Positions 1-7,218 are shown, numbered from the stretch's first letter. The stretch is DNA of 8,421 nucleotides from CAYGVX01 sp964544285 (GCA_964544285.1 CAZJAQ010000059.1:1-8421); one strand, 5' to 3'. Notes: generated from the sequence alone by a model not told the origin. A program made the numbers and translations.

Positions 1-877
1 TGAAGCCTGTGTCTTTGACTAGCCAGTCGCGGGTTTGTTTCCATTTCATGTCTTCTGTTGTTTGTCCTTTGTGGCCTTCGTCTACGAAGACGAGGTTTTT
101 GGTTCCGAGGCTTGACACGTCTATGGTTATGCCCTCGCCTTTTTTGTCTTCTGGGAGTTTGAGTTTGTGTATGCTTAGCACTTTGACGATGTTTTTGTCT
201 TCTATGCCGAAGTATCCGGCTGTGTCCCCTTGGAAGAGGGTGGCGGGTATGCCGCTTGTTTTTAGTTCGTCGAGGTGCTGGTTTGACATTTCGTCGGATG
301 GTGTTATGAGTATGATGTTTTCGTAGTTTATTTTGTGTGGTCCTTTGTTGTAATGTATGAATTGCCAGTAGTTTATGTTCATGATCATGGTTTTTCCTGA
401 GCCGGTTGCCATCCAGTAGGCTATTTTGTTTATGTTGCCGAATATGTCGTCGAGGGCTATGCCTGAGCAGAGTTCTTCGGTTTTTTCTATTATCCAGTTG
501 TTTATTTGTTCTAGGAATTGTGTTGGGTTGTTGAAGTAGTTGTCGAGAAATATTTCGGTTGAGAGTAGGGCGAGGTATTGGAAGTATTTGAGGGTGAGGT
601 TTTGTTTTCTTCTTTTTTTCCAGTTTTCGAAGTGTTTTCTGATGTTGTCGTCGTATTGTTTGAGTTTGTCTTCGGGTATGGTGTTGCCTGGTCTGATTAG
701 GAATGCGTGGAACACGTGGCTTCTGCCTTCGGCGTCGAATTCTTCTGGTGTGTCTTTGAAGTCTTTGATTTCTGACAGTCTGCTGATGCCGAGCTTGTTA
801 GCCATGAATTTGGCAAGGAGAAGATGGTCTTCAAGCCTGAACTTGCCTGCTTGTTTAACTTTGATTTTGGCCGGCAA
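1..877 (-). CDS. Type III Res-like DEAD/DEAH helicase, N-terminal part (cut by left edge)
   Basis: The minus strand is open from just after the methyltransferase gene to base 1, giving 292 codons of the N-terminal part. The superfamily 2 helicase signature is clear: Walker A ATGSGKT at residues 157-163 and a Walker B/DExH-type box VFVDEGH at 263-269. About 150 residues precede Walker A, including a lysine/arginine-rich helical stretch near 78-93 (NIRKHFENWKKRRKQ). Such proteins translocate on DNA using ATP and, in type III restriction systems, carry an endonuclease domain at the C-terminus; that part lies outside the window, so cleavage cannot be judged. The frame upstream stops at 896-898. 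The only early start is TTG at 877, preceded by GGGAG at 890-894 with 12 bases between; an internal ATG at residue 25 (base 805) is the fallback. It begins 7 bases after the methyltransferase stop, so it is almost certainly co-transcribed. Third codon positions are strongly A/C, opposite to the UvrD gene of the same operon. The family call is solid; the subtype is inferred from the neighbour. Confidence 0.9.
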   Translation of the reverse strand, partial: MPAKIKVKQAGKFRLEDHLLLAKFMANKLGISRLSEIKDFKDTPEEFDAEGRSHVFHAFLIRPGNTIPEDKLKQYDDNIRKHFENWKKRRKQNLTLKYFQYLALLSTEIFLDNYFNNPTQFLEQINNWIIEKTEELCSGIALDDIFGNINKIAYWMATGSGKTMIMNINYWQFIHYNKGPHKINYENIILITPSDEMSNQHLDELKTSGIPATLFQGDTAGYFGIEDKNIVKVLSIHKLKLPEDKKGEGITIDVSSLGTKNLVFVDEGHKGQTTEDMKWKQTRDWLVKDTGF

Positions 878-884
878 GGCGTGT

Positions 885-3800
885 TTAGGCTCCCATTAAT
901 CTTTTGAATTCGGGTTCGATAGGTTCGGCTTTTTCGATCAGGCTATCTCCATTGATGAAGATGCGGTCGGGTTTTGTTACGGTCAGTATTGTGTTTTCTA
1001 CAAATTCTTTGTCTCTTTTGAGATCGACGTTTGCTGTGTTACGCCATATGATGGCGATGTCTTCTTCTCTTCGTTTCCCAAGGATGTAACGGTATTCTCG
1101 TTCCCCATCGTTGAATAGCCGGGATTTTTCTACATTGATGCCGAGCAAGTAGTTGAAAGTCTCAATAAGGTCGACTGTTGCGAGTCTTTTTTCGCCGCTG
1201 GTGGTTACTGTTATTTTGTAGTCGAAGGGTGTTTGAAATTTCTCCATGTTGAGTCTTGTCGGGCTGTTCCGCGTTTCAAATTCCAGCATGTATCGCAGCA
1301 AGTAGTCTCCGAATTCGTCCAATGTTTCTTGAATCATTTTGTCTTTTTCCATGAAGACAATATTGCTTAGAGTGTCTTCGTATTGTTCAAGAGTCTGATA
1401 TTTGAAAAAGCCACCACCTCTCCAACTGGTCGCAGAAGAGATGCCAGACTGTTCACCATTCAAGGTTTTCTTTAAACGTCTAACAAGGAGTAAGTCAAAG
1501 AAATCAGCCATATCCACACCTATCCATTTACGCCTCATTTTCTGTGCTGCAGCGCATGCAGTTCCTGTACCCACAAAGAAATCTAATACCAAGTCTCCTG
1601 GATTCGTAGCAAGCTCGATGAGACGGCCCACTAACTTCTCAGGTTTCTTTCCCTTCTTCAGAGTGACCCCGCCTTCGTTGTGGAGATCATTCGGAAGCGT
1701 GTCATCCCATATGTCTGTTACAAGTTCACCCTGAACAACTCTGTCTCCTATTCGAACTACTCGGTCGGAATAGAATAGAATTCGCTCGCCTCTAACTATA
1801 TACCAATCTTCGAATTTCTGTCGCTGGAAATGATAAATAGTCTCAGGGTCTTCCTTGGATTTCCTTTTGAGTTCTCTTGCGTCCTTGCTTATTTTGTCGT
1901 CATCCAGCGCTGCAGTTCTCGCTACGGCGTTTGCATGGTCAAACACAAATTGATCAAGCTGCTTCGTGAATTCCTTTCCGAGTACTTTAGTGATGCGATT
2001 TCGCGGTATTCCCTTAAAATCTGCAAATGCTTGAAGTAGAGATATGAACTTCCATTGCGACGTGTCTTTGTCTCGGTTGATGATGTAACTATTGTACCTT
2101 GTGTCTCGTTTTCTTTCTCTGTAAACTTTGTTGGGTTGCCAATCTGTGTCGCTTTTTGAGTAGACGACAAGATATTCAGAAACGTTTACTACCCCAGGAT
2201 TAATGACCTTTGGCCCTGTGACCGATCCCCTTTTTACTGTGACTATAGCACGCCGATTTCGGAATATGAGATCCAAGACCTTCAGCAATTCGTCAAGCTC
2301 ATTGTTGTCAATACTGACGCCAATTGTACCTGAAAGGTACGACAGATCAAATGCCAGTCTCAACCGATCACTCATCATGGCAATCCAATTTGAATGTTGA
2401 TAGTTATCTTTGTAGAGGAATTCGTCGTTGCCGGTATTATATGGAGGATCAATGTAAATACACTTGACCCGTTCTTTGTATTTTTGCAGCAGAAGTCGTA
2501 ATGCTTGGAAATTCTCGCTTTTTATCAGAATCCCATCGAGGATTTCATCGAGATCATTATGTTTACATAGTTCATCTAACAGACGAGCCTTGACCTCTTG
2601 GCGAAGATGTCGCGTATCTATCGGCAATTTCTTCCAATCTTTCCCATCAATCGTTTGCTTCTCAATCAAATCCTTTTTGTTCTTAACTTCAATATCTAAC
2701 AACTCTTTCCATTCTTCCAGCTGCTTAGCGTTTTCCAAAATCTCATCGACGATGCTTTCGAGGAACTCTTCTCCCACATACTCCTTGATTCTATCCAAAG
2801 TTATGACGTATTCCGTTCCAATAACAAATTTCTTCTTCTCAAAAAGCACCTTCTGAAAATCCTCAATCTGAGCCAAAAACTCGATGATTCTTCTGCTTAT
2901 TTCACGAATCGCTTTAACCTTCGCCCTGGCAATACGCACACCCCTCTCATCCAAATTCTCCAGCTCGTCCAAATCCACAACTTCGTTCTTTATGTAAAAC
3001 TCAAGCTCCCTCTCCAAAAACGCCTTAAGATTCTTATGAATAAAGTAATCAGTCGTGTTTCTCCTGACATAACCAGTTAAGTGTTTTTCGAGAGCCGTCT
3101 TTTCCTCATCCACCTTTACTCTAAGCTCGCTGACCACACGACTACTGCTTGTTTCAGAAAATATCTTATCTACCGCGGCTAACACAAGCGCCTCTTGAAC
3201 ATTTCTGGTTCCAAGTCTCTTCTTTTCCTCGTCTGTAAGCGCTCTATACTCAAAGTGAACCTCAACAACCCTCTTCTCATCATCAATTTTGACAGCATCA
3301 GAGTCGCAAAGAACAAAATACTTGTTCTCTCCGACAACATTGTTCACTTCCTCCTCAACTTCCCTGAGCAAAAAGTTGACTCGATAATTACGTGTCTTAA
3401 AACTATAGTTTCTGAAATACTCCGCAGTCTTCACATAATACTGATCCTTATTCGCCCAATGAAGAACCACTTCCTCACCATTATAAGGAACATAATACTT
3501 CTCCCTTCCACCATACCTCCGTTTAGAAATAAAATCTCCCTTGTCATAATACCTCGAGAAAAACTCGTAAACATGATTGAAAACCTCGTTCATCTGGGCC
3601 TCAGAAACCTCAGCACTCTTTAACTCCTCAACCTTCTTCACATACTCCTGAATCTTCGGCGCATCCTCATGCTTCCTAACTCGCCCCTGCTCATCAATCG
3701 TTCCTTCACCAAAATCACGAACAATCTCCGCCTTAAGCCTCTCAACCTCTCTCTGTAACTCAACCATGCCGGCTTTAGCATACTCCTTAAACTCCGCCTC

Positions 3801-3965
3801 AACAGCCTCAATCAAATCCTTTTCAATAAACCGCTCAATTTCCTTTCTTCTAAAATTCAAAACACGGTAAATCCCAAAATCCAAATCTTGCGCATCAAAC
3901 TGAAACAGCTCCCTCAACAAACGCCTAACTTTCTCACGACTACTCTCCATCTTGTTCATCGCCAC
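885..3965 (-). CDS. Large type III Mod-like DNA adenine methyltransferase
   Basis: Predicted S-adenosylmethionine-dependent amino-methyltransferase, probably N6-adenine. With a GTG start at 3965 it has 1026 residues. The catalytic motif IV DPPYNTG is at 506-512, followed by a Mod-like FLYKDNYQHSNW stretch. The SAM-binding motif I, LDFFVGTGTA, is at about 794-803. Catalytic motif before SAM motif is the beta-class order used by type III Mod subunits. The roughly 250 residues between them should hold the target-recognition domain. In contrast to usual Mod proteins of about 600-700 residues, some 500 residues precede DPPY; they are charged and largely helical, starting with an ELFQFDAQDLDFGIYRVLNF stretch that I believe recurs in a family of large methyltransferases, but I cannot verify this here. 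A C-terminal domain of about 200 residues follows motif I. Start choice: GTG at 3965 has GGAGG at 3973-3977 (7-base spacing) and lies 1 base past the UvrD stop. Alternatives are ATG at 4022, giving a 56-base overlap, and ATG at 3959. Confidence 0.93.
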   Translation of the reverse strand: MAMNKMESSREKVRRLLRELFQFDAQDLDFGIYRVLNFRRKEIERFIEKDLIEAVEAEFKEYAKAGMVELQREVERLKAEIVRDFGEGTIDEQGRVRKHEDAPKIQEYVKKVEELKSAEVSEAQMNEVFNHVYEFFSRYYDKGDFISKRRYGGREKYYVPYNGEEVVLHWANKDQYYVKTAEYFRNYSFKTRNYRVNFLLREVEEEVNNVVGENKYFVLCDSDAVKIDDEKRVVEVHFEYRALTDEEKKRLGTRNVQEALVLAAVDKIFSETSSSRVVSELRVKVDEEKTALEKHLTGYVRRNTTDYFIHKNLKAFLERELEFYIKNEVVDLDELENLDERGVRIARAKVKAIREISRRIIEFLAQIEDFQKVLFEKKKFVIGTEYVITLDRIKEYVGEEFLESIVDEILENAKQLEEWKELLDIEVKNKKDLIEKQTIDGKDWKKLPIDTRHLRQEVKARLLDELCKHNDLDEILDGILIKSENFQALRLLLQKYKERVKCIYIDPPYNTGNDEFLYKDNYQHSNWIAMMSDRLRLAFDLSYLSGTIGVSIDNNELDELLKVLDLIFRNRRAIVTVKRGSVTGPKVINPGVVNVSEYLVVYSKSDTDWQPNKVYRERKRDTRYNSYIINRDKDTSQWKFISLLQAFADFKGIPRNRITKVLGKEFTKQLDQFVFDHANAVARTAALDDDKISKDARELKRKSKEDPETIYHFQRQKFEDWYIVRGERILFYSDRVVRIGDRVVQGELVTDIWDDTLPNDLHNEGGVTLKKGKKPEKLVGRLIELATNPGDLVLDFFVGTGTACAAAQKMRRKWIGVDMADFFDLLLVRRLKKTLNGEQSGISSATSWRGGGFFKYQTLEQYEDTLSNIVFMEKDKMIQETLDEFGDYLLRYMLEFETRNSPTRLNMEKFQTPFDYKITVTTSGEKRLATVDLIETFNYLLGINVEKSRLFNDGEREYRYILGKRREEDIAIIWRNTANVDLKRDKEFVENTILTVTKPDRIFINGDSLIEKAEPIEPEFKRLMGA

Positions 3966-3966
3966 A

Positions 3967-6711
3967 CTATTTCCTCCACCGACATATCTCCCTCGTATCA
4001 CACTTCTCACAATGCTCCCCACGATTCGGCTTAAACCGCTTATTCCTTATACTCTCCACAACCCTCTCAGCACCTTTTATGGCCTTATCCACATCAGAAC
4101 TGGCAACATCAACAGGCACAACCTTCGAAGAATCACTACTCAAAAAAGCAATCGAACCGCCTTTAACCTGTCTCCCAACACTCTTCAAACCAGCCGCATA
4201 CAACCTAACCTGCATCTCAGCCTCACCCATACTCACCGAACCCTCAACCTCCTTATAATCCAACGTCTTATAATCCCTAACCTCCCTATCACCCAACACA
4301 TCAATCCTCCCCGTAACCGTCGCACTATGAATAGGAAACTCAATCCTATACTCAACCTCACTACTCTGCCTCAAATCGTCACCAAAACCCTTAGCATAAT
4401 TCAAAACACTCCTACGCGCACCCTTCTTATAACTCTCAAAAACATCACCACCAGCAAACGGCATAAAAAACTCGTTATCCACAGCCTTCACAGCAGCAGT
4501 GATAGGCCCAAGCTCCTTATCCCTCTTAAGAAGCTCAACAGCCCTCCTCAAACAATAATGAACACCCTTACCAAAACCAATAGCCTCATCCAGCTCCGGC
4601 TGATACCCATAGATATTTCTCAACAAATACATGTAAGGGCACCTCAAATACGCAGTAATCTCACTCGCAGAAAAAGTCAACATACTATCCACAGCCTCCA
4701 ACTTTCCAACTGGAAAACTAGGGAGCTTAGCTTTCTTAAGCGGCGTAACAGCACCAAAATCCAAATCATCTATAAAGCGACTTCTGCTCATACTTTTCTT
4801 CAACCGACTAAAATGACTGACAATCAAAGCGTCCCTAGCACGAGTAATCGCCACATAAAACAACCTTCTCTCATCCTCCAAATCGCCCTCATACCTACGC
4901 GCATCAAACATATCTCGTGGAATATCACACCAATTAAGCGTACGCCCAACCATTTTGGAAGGAAACCTACCATCAACAGTAGAAAACAAAAACGCCACAG
5001 GCCACTCCAACCCCTTAGCCTGATGCACAGTCATAATCTGAACCGCATCAACACCACGAATATCCTCAGCCGGCTGCTCCTCATACGCCCAAGCAGCATA
5101 ACTATTCATAAACCAACAAAGCCCCTTCAAATCCTCCTTCCAATGAGGAGTCCTCCCACCAACCCGATTGGCAGTCTCATAATCAGTCAACAAATTATTA
5201 AACCGACCCAAGTTAGCCATAATCGTCGCATCATTAGGATCAGTGTGAACCAAATTCCCAAAACCCAATGTAACTAACACGTCCTGATATATGCTCGTAA
5301 AATTATCATACGAAAACTTCTTCGAGTTGAGATCAGCCTTTATCTCCCTAAGCCTTGACTCCACACCACGTGGCATCCTATACTGATACACAGAACGCCA
5401 ACAATCAAGCGCCATCCAAAGAAGATCATCACCAGTTATTTGCTCACCCCATCTCCAAGGATCCTCTACCCAAAATCCTCTTTCATAAAACCACGCGAAA
5501 ATACGCCCTAACGCTTGCGCCTCATCACGTTTAAACAAACCAACTTTTCCACCAACAATGTAAGGAGTTCTACGCCTCTTCAAAATATCCACAAGAGGCC
5601 CAGCAGCCAAGCTCACACTACGAGTAAGCACACCGATATCTGAATACTTTAGTCCTCTTTTTTTCACTAACTCCCTTATCTGATCCGCAATCCAAACCGC
5701 TTCCTCATCAGGCGACTCCTCTTCCACCAAACCAATGAAACCATCTTCCTTACGAGTCGCCTCCATCGACTCATAACGAGCCTTCTCAAAAGTCCCAGCA
5801 AACTTGTTAGCATTAGCCACTATCCTTTTGCCACTTCTGCGATTCTCCCTTATAGTAACCGTCTGAGCCCCTTTGAACGTCTTCTCAAAAGAATCAAAAA
5901 ACCTCTCATCCGAACCTCTCCACTGGTAAATGCTCTGCCGAGGATCACCAACAATGAATATCTCACCATTCTTCCCAACAAGACGAATGAACTCTTCCTG
6001 AGCTCGATTAATATCTTGATACTCATCAACAATGAGATGCTTAACTCCGCTTAAAGTGTCAGGATTCTCCCGAAGCTTCTGAACCGCAAGAAGAATCATC
6101 CTCCCAAAAGTCAACAACTTATGCTTATCCAACAAATACTCATAATGCGCCAACTTCTCACAAAAATCAGGCGCCTTAGCCTCAAGCTTCTTCCGATCAA
6201 GCATCTCATCCCAAACCATATTAACCGTCCTAAGAAAAACCCGACAACTCTCAGAATAATTCCGCTCATACTCATTAATCCCAATATCCCAACCATGCCT
6301 CATCAAAAACGCAATTTCCTGATTCTCATCCAGAACAGTGTAGTTCCCAAACTTGAAATAATCATCAAGAACCCTCTTAGCATAAGCATGAATCGTCCCA
6401 ACATACATCTCACCCAACCTTCCCAACTTACTCTCGTCAAGCTCACCCACTCTCTGGTAAATTCGACTCTTCATACTCTGAGCGGCCCGCTCAGTAAAAG
6501 TAAAAGCCACAATAGAAGAAGGCTCCACATCCTCAACCAGGATGAGATAGACAATCCTCCTCGTTAAAGTCTCGGTTTTCCCGGCACCAGCACCTGCAAT
6601 AACCCGATTATACCTCGCCTTTGACAACACGGCATCAGTTTGGTCTTCTGACAATTTACTCGGTTTTCTTAAAATTTCTTCAACTAATTCTTCATTCAAC
6701 TTTTGAACCAA
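3967..6711 (-). CDS. UvrD/PcrA-type helicase fused to RecB-like PD-(D/E)XK nuclease with Fe-S cluster motif
   Basis: A 914-residue ATP-dependent DNA helicase-nuclease. The superfamily 1A helicase motifs occur in order: Q-motif region SEDQ (21-24), Walker A GAGAGKT (40-46), motif Ia FTFTERAA (70-77), Walker B LIVDEYQD (226-233), motif III GDPRQSIYQWRGS (255-267), motif IV RENRRSG (288-294), motif V MTVHQAKGLEW (560-570), and motif VI RRLFYVAITRAR (615-626). The C-terminus is a RecB-family nuclease: H718, GRID with D804, DYK (D813, K815) and QVRLY (834-838). Cysteines at 691, 901, 904 and 910 match the Cx(n)CxxCx5C Fe-S clamp known in AddB, Cas4 and Dna2 nucleases. Such proteins unwind duplex DNA and degrade or trim ends in repair or defence. 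It is first in a compact operon with a methyltransferase and an SF2 helicase, which points to defence rather than general repair. The start is TTG at 6711 with GGAG at 6716-6719 (4-base spacing); the frame is closed upstream by TAG at 6724-6726. TTG at 6699 is a weaker alternative. Confidence 0.93.
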   Translation of the reverse strand: MVQKLNEELVEEILRKPSKLSEDQTDAVLSKARYNRVIAGAGAGKTETLTRRIVYLILVEDVEPSSIVAFTFTERAAQSMKSRIYQRVGELDESKLGRLGEMYVGTIHAYAKRVLDDYFKFGNYTVLDENQEIAFLMRHGWDIGINEYERNYSESCRVFLRTVNMVWDEMLDRKKLEAKAPDFCEKLAHYEYLLDKHKLLTFGRMILLAVQKLRENPDTLSGVKHLIVDEYQDINRAQEEFIRLVGKNGEIFIVGDPRQSIYQWRGSDERFFDSFEKTFKGAQTVTIRENRRSGKRIVANANKFAGTFEKARYESMEATRKEDGFIGLVEEESPDEEAVWIADQIRELVKKRGLKYSDIGVLTRSVSLAAGPLVDILKRRRTPYIVGGKVGLFKRDEAQALGRIFAWFYERGFWVEDPWRWGEQITGDDLLWMALDCWRSVYQYRMPRGVESRLREIKADLNSKKFSYDNFTSIYQDVLVTLGFGNLVHTDPNDATIMANLGRFNNLLTDYETANRVGGRTPHWKEDLKGLCWFMNSYAAWAYEEQPAEDIRGVDAVQIMTVHQAKGLEWPVAFLFSTVDGRFPSKMVGRTLNWCDIPRDMFDARRYEGDLEDERRLFYVAITRARDALIVSHFSRLKKSMSRSRFIDDLDFGAVTPLKKAKLPSFPVGKLEAVDSMLTFSASEITAYLRCPYMYLLRNIYGYQPELDEAIGFGKGVHYCLRRAVELLKRDKELGPITAAVKAVDNEFFMPFAGGDVFESYKKGARRSVLNYAKGFGDDLRQSSEVEYRIEFPIHSATVTGRIDVLGDREVRDYKTLDYKEVEGSVSMGEAEMQVRLYAAGLKSVGRQVKGGSIAFLSSDSSKVVPVDVASSDVDKAIKGAERVVESIRNKRFKPNRGEHCEKCDTREICRWRK
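3973..3977 (-). promoter_or_regulatory. Strong ribosome binding site deciding the methyltransferase start
   Basis: On the minus strand GGAGG lies inside the last codons of the UvrD gene, 7 bases before GTG at 3963-3965. This favours the GTG over ATG at 3959 (13-base spacing) and over ATG at 4022, which is upstream of it. The site, the UvrD TAG stop (3967-3969) and the GTG lie within 15 bases, a layout expected for translational coupling. Confidence 0.7.
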
Positions 6712-6768
6712 GATACTCCAACCCTAAATCAAATCAGCAATTGCCACTAGTAATATGTAAAAAACTCA

Positions 6769-6776
6769 ATTATAAG
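6769..6776 (-). promoter_or_regulatory. Candidate archaeal TATA box for the helicase-methyltransferase operon
   Basis: On the minus strand CTTATAAT lies in an A/T-rich stretch. Placing a start of transcription about 26 bases downstream puts it near 6747, which gives an untranslated leader of about 35 bases containing the GGAG site before the TTG at 6711. No clear BRE could be assigned. The upstream regulator may also read through into the operon. Confidence 0.4.
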
Positions 6777-6793
6777 TTTCTGGGAGGATACAT

Positions 6794-6847
6794 ATGCAAC
6801 ACCTAAGTGACAATTATTTGCATTTTCGTTTCGCAATAATTAGGTAA
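6794..6847 (+). CDS. Possible 17-residue micro-ORF with a strong ribosome binding site
   Basis: ATG at 6794 is preceded by GGGAGG at 6782-6787 with six bases between, and opens a 17-codon frame (MQHLSDNYLHFRFAIIR) ending in TAA at 6845-6847. It lies in the spacer between two minus-strand genes and heads towards the 3' end of the regulator, so it leads no gene. The good start context may be chance. The coding region shares its bases with an imperfect inverted repeat. I do not recognise the peptide and offer no function. Confidence 0.15.
   Translation: MQHLSDNYLHFRFAIIR
6801..6845. repeat. Imperfect inverted repeat in the spacer between regulator and UvrD genes
   Basis: The right arm GCAATAATTAGGT (6833-6845) has the reverse complement ACCTAATTATTGC. 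The left arm (6801-6821) carries ACCTAA, an extra seven bases, TTATT, one extra T, then GC. The inner part AATTATTtGC / GCAATAATT can pair around an 11-base loop. On the minus strand it starts 10 bases after the regulator's stop codon, so it could be a weak terminator, an attenuator or a protein-binding site. No T-tract follows it. Confidence 0.3.
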
Positions 6848-6854
6848 TTTCTTT

Positions 6855-7148
6855 TCACTGTTCGACGGATTCTATTATTTGTTGGATTTGTTCGGCAACT
6901 CTTTTGCCTTTTTCATTTAAACAATAAAGCATCTTACGCTTTTCAGTTTGGCTTGCCGTTTTCATCACTAGGCCCAGCCGGATTAGCTCATCTATTCGGG
7001 CCATTCCCGTGCTTTTAGAGCCCCCTATGTCGCTAAGAAGCTCATCCAATCCCTTATTCTTAGCAGTCAACAAACATAACAAAGTTCGAATAGCTCTTGA
7101 CCTCTCTAGATATTCTGAGAATTCTTTACTTTTTTGCTTCAAATGCAC
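6855..7148 (-). CDS. Small winged helix-turn-helix transcriptional regulator
   Basis: A 97-residue protein that fits a single winged-helix DNA-binding domain: helix at about 16-29 (RSRAIRTLLCLLT), helix-turn-helix from about 34 to 58 (DELLSDIGGSKSTGMARIDE, then LIRLGLV), a wing around 62-77 (KTASQTEKRKMLYCL) and a terminal helix NEKGKRVAEQIQQII that would serve in dimerisation. The LxEKGKRV ending of the wing is typical of MarR/PadR-like and related archaeal regulators. Cysteines at 25 and 76 are isolated and do not make a metal site. No signal peptide or sensor domain is present. The start is GTG at 7148 with no Shine-Dalgarno site but a TATA-like element centred about 26 bases upstream, which suggests a leaderless message. 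It sits on the same strand as, and 143 bases before, the UvrD-methyltransferase operon and is divergent from the DUF2130-like pair, so it may control either. The exact subfamily is uncertain. Confidence 0.85.
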   Translation of the reverse strand: MHLKQKSKEFSEYLERSRAIRTLLCLLTAKNKGLDELLSDIGGSKSTGMARIDELIRLGLVMKTASQTEKRKMLYCLNEKGKRVAEQIQQIIESVEQ

Positions 7149-7156
7149 CGAGCTAT

Positions 7157-7191
7157 AGTAGAAAAATGTTTATATTTAAGAATTGTCTACT
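7157..7191. promoter_or_regulatory. Candidate operator: inverted repeat flanking the divergent TATA element
   Basis: AGTAGAAAA at 7157-7165 and TTGTCTACT at 7183-7191 form an inverted repeat that matches at 8 of 9 positions (AGTAGAmAA), with its centre at 7174, exactly on the TATA-like element. A dimeric winged-helix protein bound here would block TBP access in both directions. The regulator gene starts 9 bases away, so autoregulation is the natural guess. A single copy was found by eye, so chance is not excluded. Confidence 0.4.
7169..7180. promoter_or_regulatory. Shared bidirectional TATA box between regulator and 102-residue gene
   Basis: TTTATATTTAAG on the plus strand reads CTTAAATATAAA on the minus strand, a good archaeal TATA box both ways. 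About 26 bases to the right gives a plus-strand start near 7200 and a leader of about 33 bases with AGGAG before ATG 7233. About 26 bases to the left lands on the GTG of the regulator at 7148, implying a leaderless transcript. The plus orientation has a purine-rich GAAAAA upstream that could serve as BRE; the minus orientation lacks an obvious one. Confidence 0.55.
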
Positions 7192-7218
7192 TGATTCATA
7201 GAGTATTACTACAATGAT

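Noticed and set aside
9..899. Plus-strand open frames of 105 and 119 codons
   Set aside because: They are serine/leucine/phenylalanine-rich antisense translations of the SF2 helicase, whose ATGSGKT and VDEGH motifs are unmistakable on the minus strand.
900..2600. Replication terminus or origin as the firm explanation of the composition flip
   Set aside because: The skew fades to the right of about 6700 instead of continuing, and no origin-like repeats or Cdc6/Orc1 gene are seen. It is kept only as one hypothesis.
2464..3623. Plus-strand open frames of 130 and 142 codons
   Set aside because: They are antisense to the charged N-terminal region of the methyltransferase and show no protein-like features of their own.
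3952..5277. A 441-codon open frame on the plus strand opposite the UvrD gene
   Set aside because: It is antisense to clear helicase and nuclease motifs, its translation is a low-complexity mix of T, I, P, L, N, H and S, and it follows from the strong strand bias of the UvrD gene, which removes stops from the opposite strand.
6121..6567. A 148-codon plus-strand open frame opposite the UvrD N-terminus
   Set aside because: Same cause and same biased composition; no ribosome binding site or family resemblance.
1..6711. Assignment to BREX or DISARM
   Set aside because: No PglZ, BrxC, DUF1998 or PLD gene is visible, and the methyltransferase is Mod-like with DPPYNTG before the SAM motif. Genes beyond the edges could change this.
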